This document shows positions 8,231 to 16,126 of a stretch of DNA of 64,000 nucleotides, piece after piece. The position numbers and the translations under genes are program-made. The notes beneath the pieces were generated by a model. It saw only the letters and a program-made list of their open reading frames with translations. It did no database searches and was not told the DNA's origin. Source of the DNA: a virus; IMG/VR virus record IMGVR_UViG_3300045952_000124, positions 1 to 64,000 of that record; one strand, 5' to 3'. How positions within the stretch are numbered: position 1 is the stretch's first letter; every line of letters begins with the position of its first letter.

Positions 8231-8282
8231 CAGGCGGGCAACGTTCGGATAACATTAGGCCAATCTAGCGGGAGGTACAGGT

Positions 8283-8531
8283 TTGGACAGTAGACAGAAC
8301 AGGAGCGACAGGAGCGGGCGGCAGAGGGATGAGCCGGAAGAACCGCCCGAAGTCGCGATGCTTGCGGCGTTCGCGGACAGTGGCAACCCGATAGCCTTCA
8401 ACGCGCACGGCGACGGGGCGTACCTGCGGATACAGGTCCCACGCTCCGACGATGAGAACGTGTTGCTGTTGAAGAAGCACTACATGGAGCGAACGTTCCT
8501 GTTGATATTCAAGCCTGTACCGGACCGCTAG
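8283..8531 (+). CDS. Hypothetical protein, 82 aa
   Basis: TTG start after GGGAGGTACAGG. Basic/acidic N-terminal tail, then a short strand-rich domain (YLRIQVP, TFLLIFKP). No recognised family. Confidence 0.5.
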   Translation: MDSRQNRSDRSGRQRDEPEEPPEVAMLAAFADSGNPIAFNAHGDGAYLRIQVPRSDDENVLLLKKHYMERTFLLIFKPVPDR

Positions 8532-8566
8532 ATAGCCCAACTAGGAGCATAGGAGCAAGAAAAAGC

Positions 8567-9427
8567 ATGGACAAAGGCAGCATAATCGGCGGCGACTTGA
8601 CGGAGCGCATCGCCCGGCAGAGCCGCATGTACGAAGACGGACCGCTTGCAATCGTGGAGCCTGCGCGTGTTGACACGGCGGTCGCGTATGACATGATCGC
8701 GCCGGAGTACGACGCGACGTTCTCAACGCCGCTTGCGCTTGCGGAGAACACGGTCGCGTTTGAATGGGTCAACAGGCACTACCGCGAATTGTGTGAGCTT
8801 GCGGCGGCTGCGCGACCGCAATACCCGGTGAACGTGCTTGACGTAGCCTGCGGTACTGGCCTGCTGCTTGACTACATAGACATACCGGGCAGCACGTATC
8901 AGGGGATTGACATATCGCACGGCATGCTGGCGCAGGCGCGCCGGAAGCATCCGCGCCACATGTTCTATGCGTTTGAGGCGGAGCATCTGGCGGCGCTGCC
9001 GATGCGGAGCGGCTACGCTCTGGCAGTCAGCATGTTCGGCAGTTGGTCGCACTTCGATGCGGCGCGGGTCGTTGACCAGTTGTGGCGCGTTATGCGGAGC
9101 GGCGGGCGCGTCCTGATCATGGCTATGAGCAGGCGGTACGCGCATCGCGAGAGCTACATTCTGCAGAAGAAGGGTTTGAAGGTTGATCGCAGGCTGTGGC
9201 GCTCCGACGATCTGCGGAACCTGTTTGAGCGCCGGGGCTTCGCGCAGGTGAAGATCCACGGCATGGACGGCTACGCCGACCCGCACATGGAACGTTGGGG
9301 TTGGTCGCAGCCTGCGATTGAACGATACCTGCGGGCGGAGCGGGCGACTTTGGGCCGGCTCTTACCGGACAGGTGTTTCAACCTGTGCCTTGAAGCGGTG
9401 CGCCCGTACACCGGAGTTGAGGAATGA
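8567..9427 (+). CDS. Class I SAM-dependent methyltransferase
   Basis: 286 residues. Motif I is V-L-D-V-A-C-G-T-G (residues 90-98), with the acidic end of strand 2 in Y-Q-G-I-D-I-S (111-117) and a motif around LAVSMFGSWSHF. The layout is that of UbiE/Methyltransf_11 enzymes acting on small molecules rather than the DPPY/NPPY of DNA N-methylases, so the substrate is not obvious. It overlaps the PAPS-reductase-like gene by 4 bases, implying a shared pathway. Confidence 0.8.
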   Translation: MDKGSIIGGDLTERIARQSRMYEDGPLAIVEPARVDTAVAYDMIAPEYDATFSTPLALAENTVAFEWVNRHYRELCELAAAARPQYPVNVLDVACGTGLLLDYIDIPGSTYQGIDISHGMLAQARRKHPRHMFYAFEAEHLAALPMRSGYALAVSMFGSWSHFDAARVVDQLWRVMRSGGRVLIMAMSRRYAHRESYILQKKGLKVDRRLWRSDDLRNLFERRGFAQVKIHGMDGYADPHMERWGWSQPAIERYLRAERATLGRLLPDRCFNLCLEAVRPYTGVEE

Positions 9428-10644
9428 GCGCCGCCGCAGGTCGCGCCGGGACCGGGGCAGGCTCCGGCACTACGGTCAAAGGCATGTCGCACGGCTCCGG
9501 GTCGTACCAACGCCGGGGCAACCTGACGACGAACGTGTACGAAGAAGCGCTCTCCCGGCTAGTAGGACTGTACGCTGCAGGGGAGCGCGTGGTCGTAGCG
9601 TTCTCGGCGGGCAAGGATTCGGGCGTGTGCCTTGAGCTGTGCATAGAAGCCGCCCGGATAACCGGACGCCTGCCCGTTGACGTAGTAATGCGCGATGAGG
9701 AGATAATGTTTCCCGGCACGTTTGAGTACGCGGAGCGTGTGGCGAACCGACCGGAAGTAAACTTCAAGTGGCTAGTCGCGCACCAACCGATCATAAATTG
9801 CTTCAACCGGGCGGAGCCGTACTTCTGGGCGTTTGACCCGCTCCTGCCGCCCGATAAATGGGTCCGCACTCCGCCGCCGTTCGCTGAGGAAATGGGCGTT
9901 ATGCACATTGAGACAATGGTGCATCCTGACAGGTTCCCGATTGAGAGCGGGCAGACTTTGTTCTCGGTCGTAGGGCTGCGCGTGCAGGAGAGCCGGAACC
10001 GCCTGTACTCTATATTTTCCTCACGCGGACACCTGACGAAGCCCAACGCTTACGGCGTGCGGAATTGCCGCCCGATCTACGATTGGAAGCACGGCGACGT
10101 TTGGAAAGCAATCCACGAAAAGGGGTGGGACTACAACCGGGCGTACGATGTGATGCTCCGCTTCGGAGTGAAGCAGTACGCCATGCGAATAGGACCGCCG
10201 ACCTTGAACCCTCTCGGTGCGCGCATCTTGAAGCCTGCGGCGTCCGCTTGGCCCCGCTGGTTCGACAAGGTATGCGACAGGTTGCCGGGCGTGCGTCAGG
10301 TGGCGCTGTTCGGCTTGCGCGTCGTGCAGCCGGACAGGAGACAGGGCGAACACTGGCAGCAAACGTTCCAACGCGAATGTATTGACAACGCGCCCGGCTG
10401 GATAGCGGAGCGGGCAGTCGCTTACTCCAACGCTATCCTAAAAGCGCACTCAAAGCACAGCACCGGACCACTGCCGGAGAAGATACCCTGCAGGATACAC
10501 AAAGGCAACATCGGCAGTTGGAGGGCGCTGACGCACGCCCTGTACAACGGCGATCCGTTCGCCCTGCGGACCGACCTGCCCGTCATAGAGCCGGAGTTCT
10601 TCCGGCAGGGAGCCGGAACGTGGGGCGGCAAGCCGACCTTTTAG
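9424..10644 (+). CDS. PAPS reductase / IbrA-like PP-loop enzyme
   Basis: 406 residues. PP-loop pyrophosphatase motif V-V-V-A-F-S-A-G-K-D-S (56-66), followed by DEEIMFP, W-x-x-A-H, and later Y-D-V-M-L-R-F-G-V-K-Q-Y-A-M-R-I-G, features I associate with the phosphoadenosine-phosphosulfate-reductase superfamily members that phages and islands carry (IbrA/DUF3440 type, related to DndC). Family members activate a nucleotide or sulfur donor by adenylation; the phage substrate is unknown. IbrA-like genes usually accompany a ParB-like IbrB; one is present at 13360. ATG 9424 overlaps the methyltransferase stop; M21 is an alternative start. Confidence 0.8.
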   Translation: MSAAAGRAGTGAGSGTTVKGMSHGSGSYQRRGNLTTNVYEEALSRLVGLYAAGERVVVAFSAGKDSGVCLELCIEAARITGRLPVDVVMRDEEIMFPGTFEYAERVANRPEVNFKWLVAHQPIINCFNRAEPYFWAFDPLLPPDKWVRTPPPFAEEMGVMHIETMVHPDRFPIESGQTLFSVVGLRVQESRNRLYSIFSSRGHLTKPNAYGVRNCRPIYDWKHGDVWKAIHEKGWDYNRAYDVMLRFGVKQYAMRIGPPTLNPLGARILKPAASAWPRWFDKVCDRLPGVRQVALFGLRVVQPDRRQGEHWQQTFQRECIDNAPGWIAERAVAYSNAILKAHSKHSTGPLPEKIPCRIHKGNIGSWRALTHALYNGDPFALRTDLPVIEPEFFRQGAGTWGGKPTF

Positions 10645-10654
10645 GTCGCGGAGT

Positions 10655-10674
10655 ATTGTTGTCATGACAACAAT
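10655..10674. promoter_or_regulatory. Perfect 20 bp palindrome
   Basis: ATTGTTGTCA followed by its exact reverse complement TGACAACAAT, ten bases after the stop codon of the PAPS-reductase-like gene. A-T rich in a GC-rich genome. Could be a dimeric repressor operator or a replication/partition site; as RNA it would be a hairpin without unpaired loop. No second copy seen. Confidence 0.6.
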
Positions 10675-10705
10675 CGCTAGCAAAGATGTTCTAATTCACC
10701 CGGCA

Positions 10706-10842
10706 ATAACGCTCCGCAGAGCCGCCGCAGGAAAAGCCCTGAAACGCTCTGAGAGCCATTCAGCCGCGTCAATACCGCGAATGAGTACACTTATAGTCAT
10801 GCTGCTATTCTGACGATTTCGTGCGTGATATTAGAACATGAG
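10706..10842 (+). repeat. Interspersed noncoding element, copy A
   Basis: Begins CGCTCCGCAGAGCCGCCGCAGG, continues through GCTCTGAGAGCCATTCAGCCGCGTCAATACC and ends CTATTCTGACGATTT-CGTGCGTG-ATATTAGAACATG (written in pieces). Copies at 35464 (inverted), 47653 and 55005 share the order of these blocks. ATGTTCTAAT at 10685-10694 is the exact inverse of ATTAGAACAT at 10831-10840, bracketing most of the copy. It fills the gene-free stretch 10645-10910. Confidence 0.8.
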
Positions 10843-10910
10843 TGTCGCAAACGCGACAGGGCGAAGTGAGGGCGGCGGAGCGGTGAGGGAACAGTTGTTC
10901 TAACGTCTAC

Positions 10911-11780
10911 ATGGGGGGGATGAGCGACATGGCGGATTTAGTAGTGACGCAGGCGGACTTAGCGCAAGTGTATCAGGGGCTATACCGACCGGGCAACAAG
11001 AGGATCGCGGTAGACGGCTACACGGTACTTGACGGGCTTGACCTGACATTACCAAGCCTGTTCCCTGCGGCATGGGCGGGAGAGCTTGCGGCGGCGGCTG
11101 CGCTGCGCGGCAGGAAGGTCGAGAAGAAGGGGCGCGGACCGGGCAGTTTGGAGGGCGACGAAACGGCGGGCTTGGACTACCGGGTATTGACAATGAGCGG
11201 CATAAAGGACGCCTGCCCGTGGCTGTACATACTGTACCAATCGCCGCTCCTGCGGGCGGTCGTAGCGCACGAAGTTGGGGAGCCTGTTGACATAGCGCAG
11301 GACGAATGGGCGTTGAACGTCAACCTGCTATTAGGCGGCGGCGGGCGGTACGAATGGCACGTTGACGGGCAACCGTACACGCTCCTGCTATACCCGGAGA
11401 CGTTCTCGCATGAGGAAGGCGGCGCGCTCCTGTTGGCTCCGGGCATCAACCCGGACGGCACGACGCGGCAGTTGGCGGACTATACGCACAGGTACGCGCA
11501 GAAGAAGATCGGCGGGCGGGCGGAGCGCATAGACCACTACCCCAATTGGGTGCAGACGGTGCGACCTGTCGCCGGGCGCTGCGTGATCTTCGATGGGAGC
11601 AGGATACCGCACGCGGTTGAACCCGTGTTCGTTGAGCGGAGCCGGGTGAGCGTGCCTATGGTGTACCTGCCCGCCACAGCCGCAGCAGCCGCCGCAGCCG
11701 CCGCAGGTCGCGACGATACGCTCTCGGGCTATCTGTACGCAGAGCAGGAGCAGGAAGCGGAGCCGGAAGGGGACGCATGA
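10911..11780 (+). CDS. 2OG-Fe(II) oxygenase, HalD/BesD-like hydroxylase
   Basis: 289 residues. The double-stranded beta-helix iron site is visible: R-Y-E-W-H150-V-D152-G (H-x-D), distal H234 in R-I-P-H-A-V-E-P and the 2-oxoglutarate-binding R245 in R-S-R-V-S-V. LNVNLLLGGGGRYEW before the H-x-D resembles the BesD/HalD amino-acid halogenase family, but here the Asp is kept, which predicts hydroxylation rather than halogenation. Substrate unknown: free amino acid, nucleobase or protein. Start is uncertain: ATG 10911, 10920 and 10929 are in frame, and the GGGGGG run best serves 10929. An Ala run (about 257-265) precedes the acidic tail. Overlaps the next gene by 4 bases. Confidence 0.8.
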   Translation: MGGMSDMADLVVTQADLAQVYQGLYRPGNKRIAVDGYTVLDGLDLTLPSLFPAAWAGELAAAAALRGRKVEKKGRGPGSLEGDETAGLDYRVLTMSGIKDACPWLYILYQSPLLRAVVAHEVGEPVDIAQDEWALNVNLLLGGGGRYEWHVDGQPYTLLLYPETFSHEEGGALLLAPGINPDGTTRQLADYTHRYAQKKIGGRAERIDHYPNWVQTVRPVAGRCVIFDGSRIPHAVEPVFVERSRVSVPMVYLPATAAAAAAAAAGRDDTLSGYLYAEQEQEAEPEGDA

Positions 11781-12613
11781 TACAGGGCAGTTTGGCGCCC
11801 GTGCGAATATCGGTCGCGGTGACGCACCACCCGGCGCGGGCGCACTGGATAGAGGGCGTAGTCAGTCGCTTCTCGGACGCGGAGCGGCGCGTGTATCCGG
11901 TCGTATATGAGGACACGGATAGCCGGGGCTTGTGGCACATAGCGCGGCAGGCTTGGCTAGGCTACGACCCGCAGGCTGACTATCACATCGTCACAGAGGA
12001 CGACGTGCTAGCCTGCTCCGGCTTCGTCGGCATGGCTATTGAGGCGCTTACGGCGTTGACGGCGGCACGGGGCGAGACGCTGCCTGCCTGCTTCTACTGC
12101 CCACGCGGAGCGGTCGCGGAAGCGCAGGCACGCGGGCATAGCTGGCTTTTGATTGACGACGGCTTTTGGGGGCAAGCTCAGGTATTGCCGACGCGGATGA
12201 TTGAAGGGATGATTGAATGGGTAGACCGGGTATGGTTGCCGGGCATAAAGAACCGGGGCGACGCCCGCCCGTGCATGTTTATCATGGAGCAGGGCATGCC
12301 CGTGCATGTCAGCGTGCCGTCGCTGGTCGAGCATGCGGGCTTTGACGCATCGCTAATGGGACACGCGGGCAGGATGGGGTCGCACATTCGCCGGGCGCAT
12401 CGGCTGATCGGGAAGGGGGAGCGCCCGGATTGGGAAGCAGGGCTGCGACCGGGCGAAGTCCTGTACAGGCAATCGGCTTCACTGCGAAGCTACACCGAGA
12501 AGTACCGCACGTCGCTTCGCCCGGAGTACGTGGCATGGGTAGAAGCGGGCAGGGAGGGACTAACTTATGACAACTACCTCACGCAGCACGTCGCCCAAAG
12601 CGCCCAATCCTAA
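11777..12613 (+). CDS. Glycosyltransferase-like protein (GT-A type)
   Basis: 278 residues. A Rossmann-like start (RISVAVTHHPAR), then Y-H-I-V-T-E-D75-D76-V-L-A-C, which resembles the D-x-D nucleotide-sugar site of GT-A enzymes, and later V-P-S-L-V-E-H-A-G ... S-x-M-G-H, a pattern seen in phage and LPS glycosyltransferases. It follows the oxygenase by an ATGA overlap, so hydroxylation followed by glycosylation of one substrate is an attractive, unproved idea. Confidence 0.65.
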   Translation: MIQGSLAPVRISVAVTHHPARAHWIEGVVSRFSDAERRVYPVVYEDTDSRGLWHIARQAWLGYDPQADYHIVTEDDVLACSGFVGMAIEALTALTAARGETLPACFYCPRGAVAEAQARGHSWLLIDDGFWGQAQVLPTRMIEGMIEWVDRVWLPGIKNRGDARPCMFIMEQGMPVHVSVPSLVEHAGFDASLMGHAGRMGSHIRRAHRLIGKGERPDWEAGLRPGEVLYRQSASLRSYTEKYRTSLRPEYVAWVEAGREGLTYDNYLTQHVAQSAQS

Positions 12614-13394
12614 GCACCTGTACGGCGACGCTGGCGACCGATACCCGGTTGAGGTTGGCGACGTGTGGCAGATCGGCAAGCACATCCTAGCCTGCGGCGA
12701 CCTTGAGATGGGCGCGGGCGTTGAGTTCCTTGCGACGTACGTGCGCGGCGGCAGACCGGACGTGAGCTTCGTTGACCCGCCGTGGAACGCGGGCAACGCG
12801 AGAAGCTTCCGCACGAAGGCAGGCGTCGGCAGGGCAGTCAACTTCTACCGCCTGATAAGCAAAGTATTGGAGACGCTTGCGAAGTCGCGGCGCGACGTGT
12901 TCATAGAGATGGGCGTCTCGGAGTGCGACAATGTGCGGGCGCGGCTTGAAGAATACGGGGCGCGCCTGCTTGACACATGGGACATAACGTACTACCGCAA
13001 GAACCCGTGTCGGCTCCTGTGGGGCACGTTCACGGGGCAGGCATACCCGCGCCTGTTGGACTGCAACCGACTGGACGACGAAGTAGCCACGCCGAAAGTA
13101 ATCGCCGCCGCCGCAGGCAGGGGTGATATAGTCTTTGACCCGTGCATGGGCAGGGGGTTGTCGGCGGTATCGGCGCTCCGGGCAGGGGCGACGGCGGCAG
13201 GGCTTGAGTTGAACCCGCGACGGCTAGCGGTTACTATTGACAAGCTTGCCTCATTAGGGGCAGGGGCGGAGCGCGGGCAGGAGCCGCGCCGGATCGCCGT
13301 CCTCTCCTGCATGACAGGGGCGGCAGAAGCAACCGAAGCAGACAAGGAGCATCCCACCAATGGCAACCCGCACGCAGACGCAGAAGAAGACTAA
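12567..13394 (+). CDS. DNA N4/N6 methyltransferase (beta class)
   Basis: 275 residues. Catalytic motif IV is V-D-P-P-W (69-73, DPPW) and precedes the SAM-binding motif I, V-F-D-P-C-M-G-R-G (189-197, then a G-L-E-L-N-P strand), the beta-class order. N-terminal W-Q-I-G-x-H-x-L-x-x-G-D is motif X. It would methylate an exocyclic amino group of adenine or cytosine; no target-recognition domain is obvious and specificity cannot be read off. Start ATG 12567 has a GGGAGGG site and overlaps the previous gene by 47 bases. Confidence 0.85.
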   Translation: MTTTSRSTSPKAPNPKHLYGDAGDRYPVEVGDVWQIGKHILACGDLEMGAGVEFLATYVRGGRPDVSFVDPPWNAGNARSFRTKAGVGRAVNFYRLISKVLETLAKSRRDVFIEMGVSECDNVRARLEEYGARLLDTWDITYYRKNPCRLLWGTFTGQAYPRLLDCNRLDDEVATPKVIAAAAGRGDIVFDPCMGRGLSAVSALRAGATAAGLELNPRRLAVTIDKLASLGAGAERGQEPRRIAVLSCMTGAAEATEADKEHPTNGNPHADAEED

Positions 13395-14277
13395 AGGCAA
13401 GGCAGAGGTAGAGCGCAGGTTCGCGAAGCTGGAGCGCTTGAACGTCATATACGTGCCGATTGACAGCATCAGGTACAACGGCTACAACCCGAACAGGCAG
13501 TCAGATCACGACTTTGACCTGCTCTGCAAGAGCATGGAGGAAGACGGGTTCACGCAGCCGATACTGGTAAACGACGGCAGCACGGCTCCGCAGCACTTGA
13601 ACGAAATAGTTGACGGAGAACACCGTCACAGGGCGGCGCGGGTCTTAGGCTACGAAGAAGTGCCAATCGTGTACGTGCCGTTCACTGCGGAGCAGATGCG
13701 TATCTCAACGCTCCGGCACAACCGGGCGCGGGGCAGTGAGGACATGGAGCTATCCGCCGAAGTCCTGCGCGACCTGCAGCGACTAGGCGCGCTTGACATG
13801 GCTCAGGACAGCCTCATGATGGACGACATTGAGATGCAGCACCTATTGGACGACATAGGAGCCGCCGAAGCGCTGGCAAGTGAGGAGTTCTCAACAGCGT
13901 GGGAGCCTACTTCGGCGCAGGACACGACGCTTGACGGCAAGATGAAGCCGGAACACGGCGTCCGGCAAGACAGCATGACGCCGGAAGCAGCCGACGCGAT
14001 CCGCGAGAACGAACGGCGCATACAGGAAGCAAAGACCGACGAAGAACGCGCCCTTGCCCGGCGCGACGCCGACCTGTTCCGTATAACGCTCTTGTTCGCC
14101 GGAGAGCAAGCCCGCATCGTCCGCGCCGTTCTCGGCTCCGAAGCCGCGCCCGCCCTGCTCCGGCTCTGCACGGCGGAGTTGGCACGGCTTGAAGCCGAAG
14201 CCGCATCCCTGCAGGCGGAGCGCGACGGCTTGACCATAGAGCAGGCGCAGGAAGAAGCGGCAACCGCCGCCGCGTAG
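13360..14277 (+). CDS. ParB/Srx-fold (IbrB-like) protein
   Basis: 305 residues. The N-terminal domain has the ParB/sulfiredoxin pattern: V-P-I-D-S-I-R-Y-N-x-x-N-P-N, ...S-M-E-E-D-G-F-T-Q-P-I-L-V and I-V-D-G-E-H-R-H-R-A-A (83-93). The C-terminal half is long charged helices. In phages, such proteins lie next to terminase and DNA methylase genes; some ParB-fold domains bind nucleotides or nick DNA. With the IbrA-like gene at 9424 it could form an IbrA/IbrB-type pair. Overlaps the methyltransferase gene by 35 bases; AAGGAG site. Confidence 0.8.
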   Translation: MATRTQTQKKTKGKAEVERRFAKLERLNVIYVPIDSIRYNGYNPNRQSDHDFDLLCKSMEEDGFTQPILVNDGSTAPQHLNEIVDGEHRHRAARVLGYEEVPIVYVPFTAEQMRISTLRHNRARGSEDMELSAEVLRDLQRLGALDMAQDSLMMDDIEMQHLLDDIGAAEALASEEFSTAWEPTSAQDTTLDGKMKPEHGVRQDSMTPEAADAIRENERRIQEAKTDEERALARRDADLFRITLLFAGEQARIVRAVLGSEAAPALLRLCTAELARLEAEAASLQAERDGLTIEQAQEEAATAAA

Positions 14278-14338
14278 CCGCGTAGCCGCGTAGCAGCGTA
14301 GCATAACACCACAACACAGCAAGCCCGCAGCAAGCACC

Positions 14339-14363
14339 AGATGACACAGGAGCGCCGCCGCAG
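14339..14363 (+). repeat. AGATGACACAGGAGCGCC element
   Basis: A copy of the GAGATGACAC element (first G replaced by C) followed by AGGAGCGCC and a CCGCCGCAGG motif. Unlike the copy at 62523, the left stem arm is missing. It lies in the 113-base gap before the terminase small subunit gene. Confidence 0.5.
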
Positions 14364-14390
14364 GGCGCGCAGCGCTAACAGGATACAAAC

Positions 14391-15365
14391 ATGGCTACAA
14401 GCCCGCAAAATGGCTCTCAATCGCAGGAGCCTCAACCGCCGCCGACACAAGCGACAGGCTCCGACATTGTGCCAGCGCAACAAAGGTTCGTAGCGAAGCC
14501 GGGGCCAGCGCCGGAAGCAGGGACGAAGGTCTTTGTAGGCGACGCATGGGAGATGCAGGAGTGGGAAACGGAAGCATCGTTCCGGGCGTTCAAGACGTTC
14601 CTAGACCTGCCGCGTGGCAAAAGGTCGCTAGCGGAAGCGTACCGCGTCGCATACGCGAAAGATGCGGGAACCGAGGCAGCGCCCTTCTTGCGGGATTGGG
14701 CGCGGCAGAACCTATGGTTTGACCGGGCGCGGGCGTGGGACAATCACCTGCTGGCGGCGGAGCGCGAAGCGGAAGTTGAAGCGGTCAAGAAGTCGGCTGA
14801 TAGCAGGGTCGGCGCGTACCGGGCGATGCTTGGAGCCGGGCTACAAATAATCCGGGCATCGAAGCTTGACGACAAACTGACCGAGTGGCAAGCGCGTCGG
14901 TTGCTGCCGACCGCAATCTCTGCGATAAACGCCGCCGCCGCAGGCTTGCGGGTAGAAATGGGGGAGCCTGAAAGCATCCTGCAGGCGCGCATCGTCGGAG
15001 CGGACGGCACGTCACCCGTTGGCATGAACGTGCATCACACCGGGATGCCGGAGCAGGGCGACGTAAACGCGCTGATAATGAACATCGGCGCGGTCCTCAA
15101 CAATGCGACGCCGGAAGAACGGGAGGGCATTATCGCGTCGTACCGCACGATTATGGCGGCAAGCACAGCCATGTCGGAGCGGCTATTCCAAGCGGCGAAC
15201 GGGCTTGACGACCTGTCCGACGCGGGCGACTTTGACGGCATGTTGGAGAGCATCGGCTTGCCGACGCCGCAGGAGTTCTCTCCGGCGATGCAGGAGCCGA
15301 CCCAAGCGCCCGAAGCGGGCGAAGTTACACAGGAACAAGGAGGTTACACACATGGCGAACAGTAA
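14391..15365 (+). CDS. Terminase small subunit-like protein
   Basis: 324 residues. Residues about 55-125 match the pre-terminase pattern E-T-x-A-S-F-x-A-F-x-x-F-L-D-L ... R-S-L-x-E-A-Y-x-V-A-Y ... L-R-D-W-A-R-Q-N-L-W-F-D-R-A-x-A-W-D, a helix-turn-helix-type region found in DNA-recognition subunits. The rest is helical with an acidic Pro-rich tail. Located three genes before the large subunit. Its start region encodes an AAATGGCTCTCAA sequence resembling part of the interspersed element. Confidence 0.72.
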   Translation: MATSPQNGSQSQEPQPPPTQATGSDIVPAQQRFVAKPGPAPEAGTKVFVGDAWEMQEWETEASFRAFKTFLDLPRGKRSLAEAYRVAYAKDAGTEAAPFLRDWARQNLWFDRARAWDNHLLAAEREAEVEAVKKSADSRVGAYRAMLGAGLQIIRASKLDDKLTEWQARRLLPTAISAINAAAAGLRVEMGEPESILQARIVGADGTSPVGMNVHHTGMPEQGDVNALIMNIGAVLNNATPEEREGIIASYRTIMAASTAMSERLFQAANGLDDLSDAGDFDGMLESIGLPTPQEFSPAMQEPTQAPEAGEVTQEQGGYTHGEQ

Positions 15366-16122
15366 GAAGAAGACGCACTACACGCCGGAGCGGGCGCAAG
15401 CCGTGCAGCGTCAACTACTTGAGGATAGCGTGTACGACCGCGCCGCGCTAATGAGGCGGTACGATAAGCAGAGCGGAGCGGTCAGCATCAAGGGAGTTGG
15501 CGAAGTGTACAGCGACCTGCTCCGCGAAGCCATGAACGAATGGACGCGGGATGAGTGGAACGAACGCTTCCCTCACGTCCCGTGGTACGACGAACAGCCG
15601 TCTTCCGATCCGACTGCTCCGCAGGCAGCGCACAATGCGGACGCGCAGGCAGAGGGCGGGACCGTGTTTGAGAACGCGGACACTAACCCGGCGCTTCGCC
15701 CGGACTTCAACGCTAACGAGCCGCGCAAGTCACCTCAGGAGCGCTCAGAGCATGCTGAACAGGGCAGCAAGCTATTAGCGCCGCCGCAGGAGCAGGTTGA
15801 CGCGCAGGCGGAGCGCATCGCGGCGGAAGCCGAAGAAAAAGCGCAGGCGGCAAAGACGATAGGCGGGCTGCTCTCGCCGCGTGTGCTGGAAGTAGCGCGG
15901 GCGGTCGTGCGGGAAAGGCAGCGAGGCAAGCCGAACGACGCGCTTGAAACCCGGCTCCTGCAACTGACCGTCAATTCCCCACTGCACGACGCGGCTATTG
16001 AGCAGGCGACGGCGCAGCTTGAACAGGGCATCGGCGCGCAGGGCGAGAGCTACTTGGGCGAGAGTTCGGAGCCTGCACCTGCGGCGGCTCCTGCTTCGGA
16101 GCCTGCGGAAGAAGGGAGCTAG
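15352..16122 (+). CDS. Hypothetical protein of the packaging region
   Basis: 256 residues from ATG 15352 (AAGGAGG, 8 bases upstream), overlapping the terminase small subunit gene by 14 bases. N terminus is basic (SKKKTHYTPERAQAVQRQL), then a helical region with WTRDEWNERFPHVPW, a disordered middle and helical Glu/Ala/Gln-rich segments. No family recognised. Confidence 0.6.
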   Translation: MANSKKKTHYTPERAQAVQRQLLEDSVYDRAALMRRYDKQSGAVSIKGVGEVYSDLLREAMNEWTRDEWNERFPHVPWYDEQPSSDPTAPQAAHNADAQAEGGTVFENADTNPALRPDFNANEPRKSPQERSEHAEQGSKLLAPPQEQVDAQAERIAAEAEEKAQAAKTIGGLLSPRVLEVARAVVRERQRGKPNDALETRLLQLTVNSPLHDAAIEQATAQLEQGIGAQGESYLGESSEPAPAAAPASEPAEEGS

Positions 16123-16126
16123 AAGG

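Noticed and set aside
11641-11720. Alanine run in the oxygenase as an assembly error
   Set aside because: It is made of GCC-GCA units close to the recurring 10-mer, and the frame continues normally to the stop; low-complexity Ala runs are frequent in this genome.
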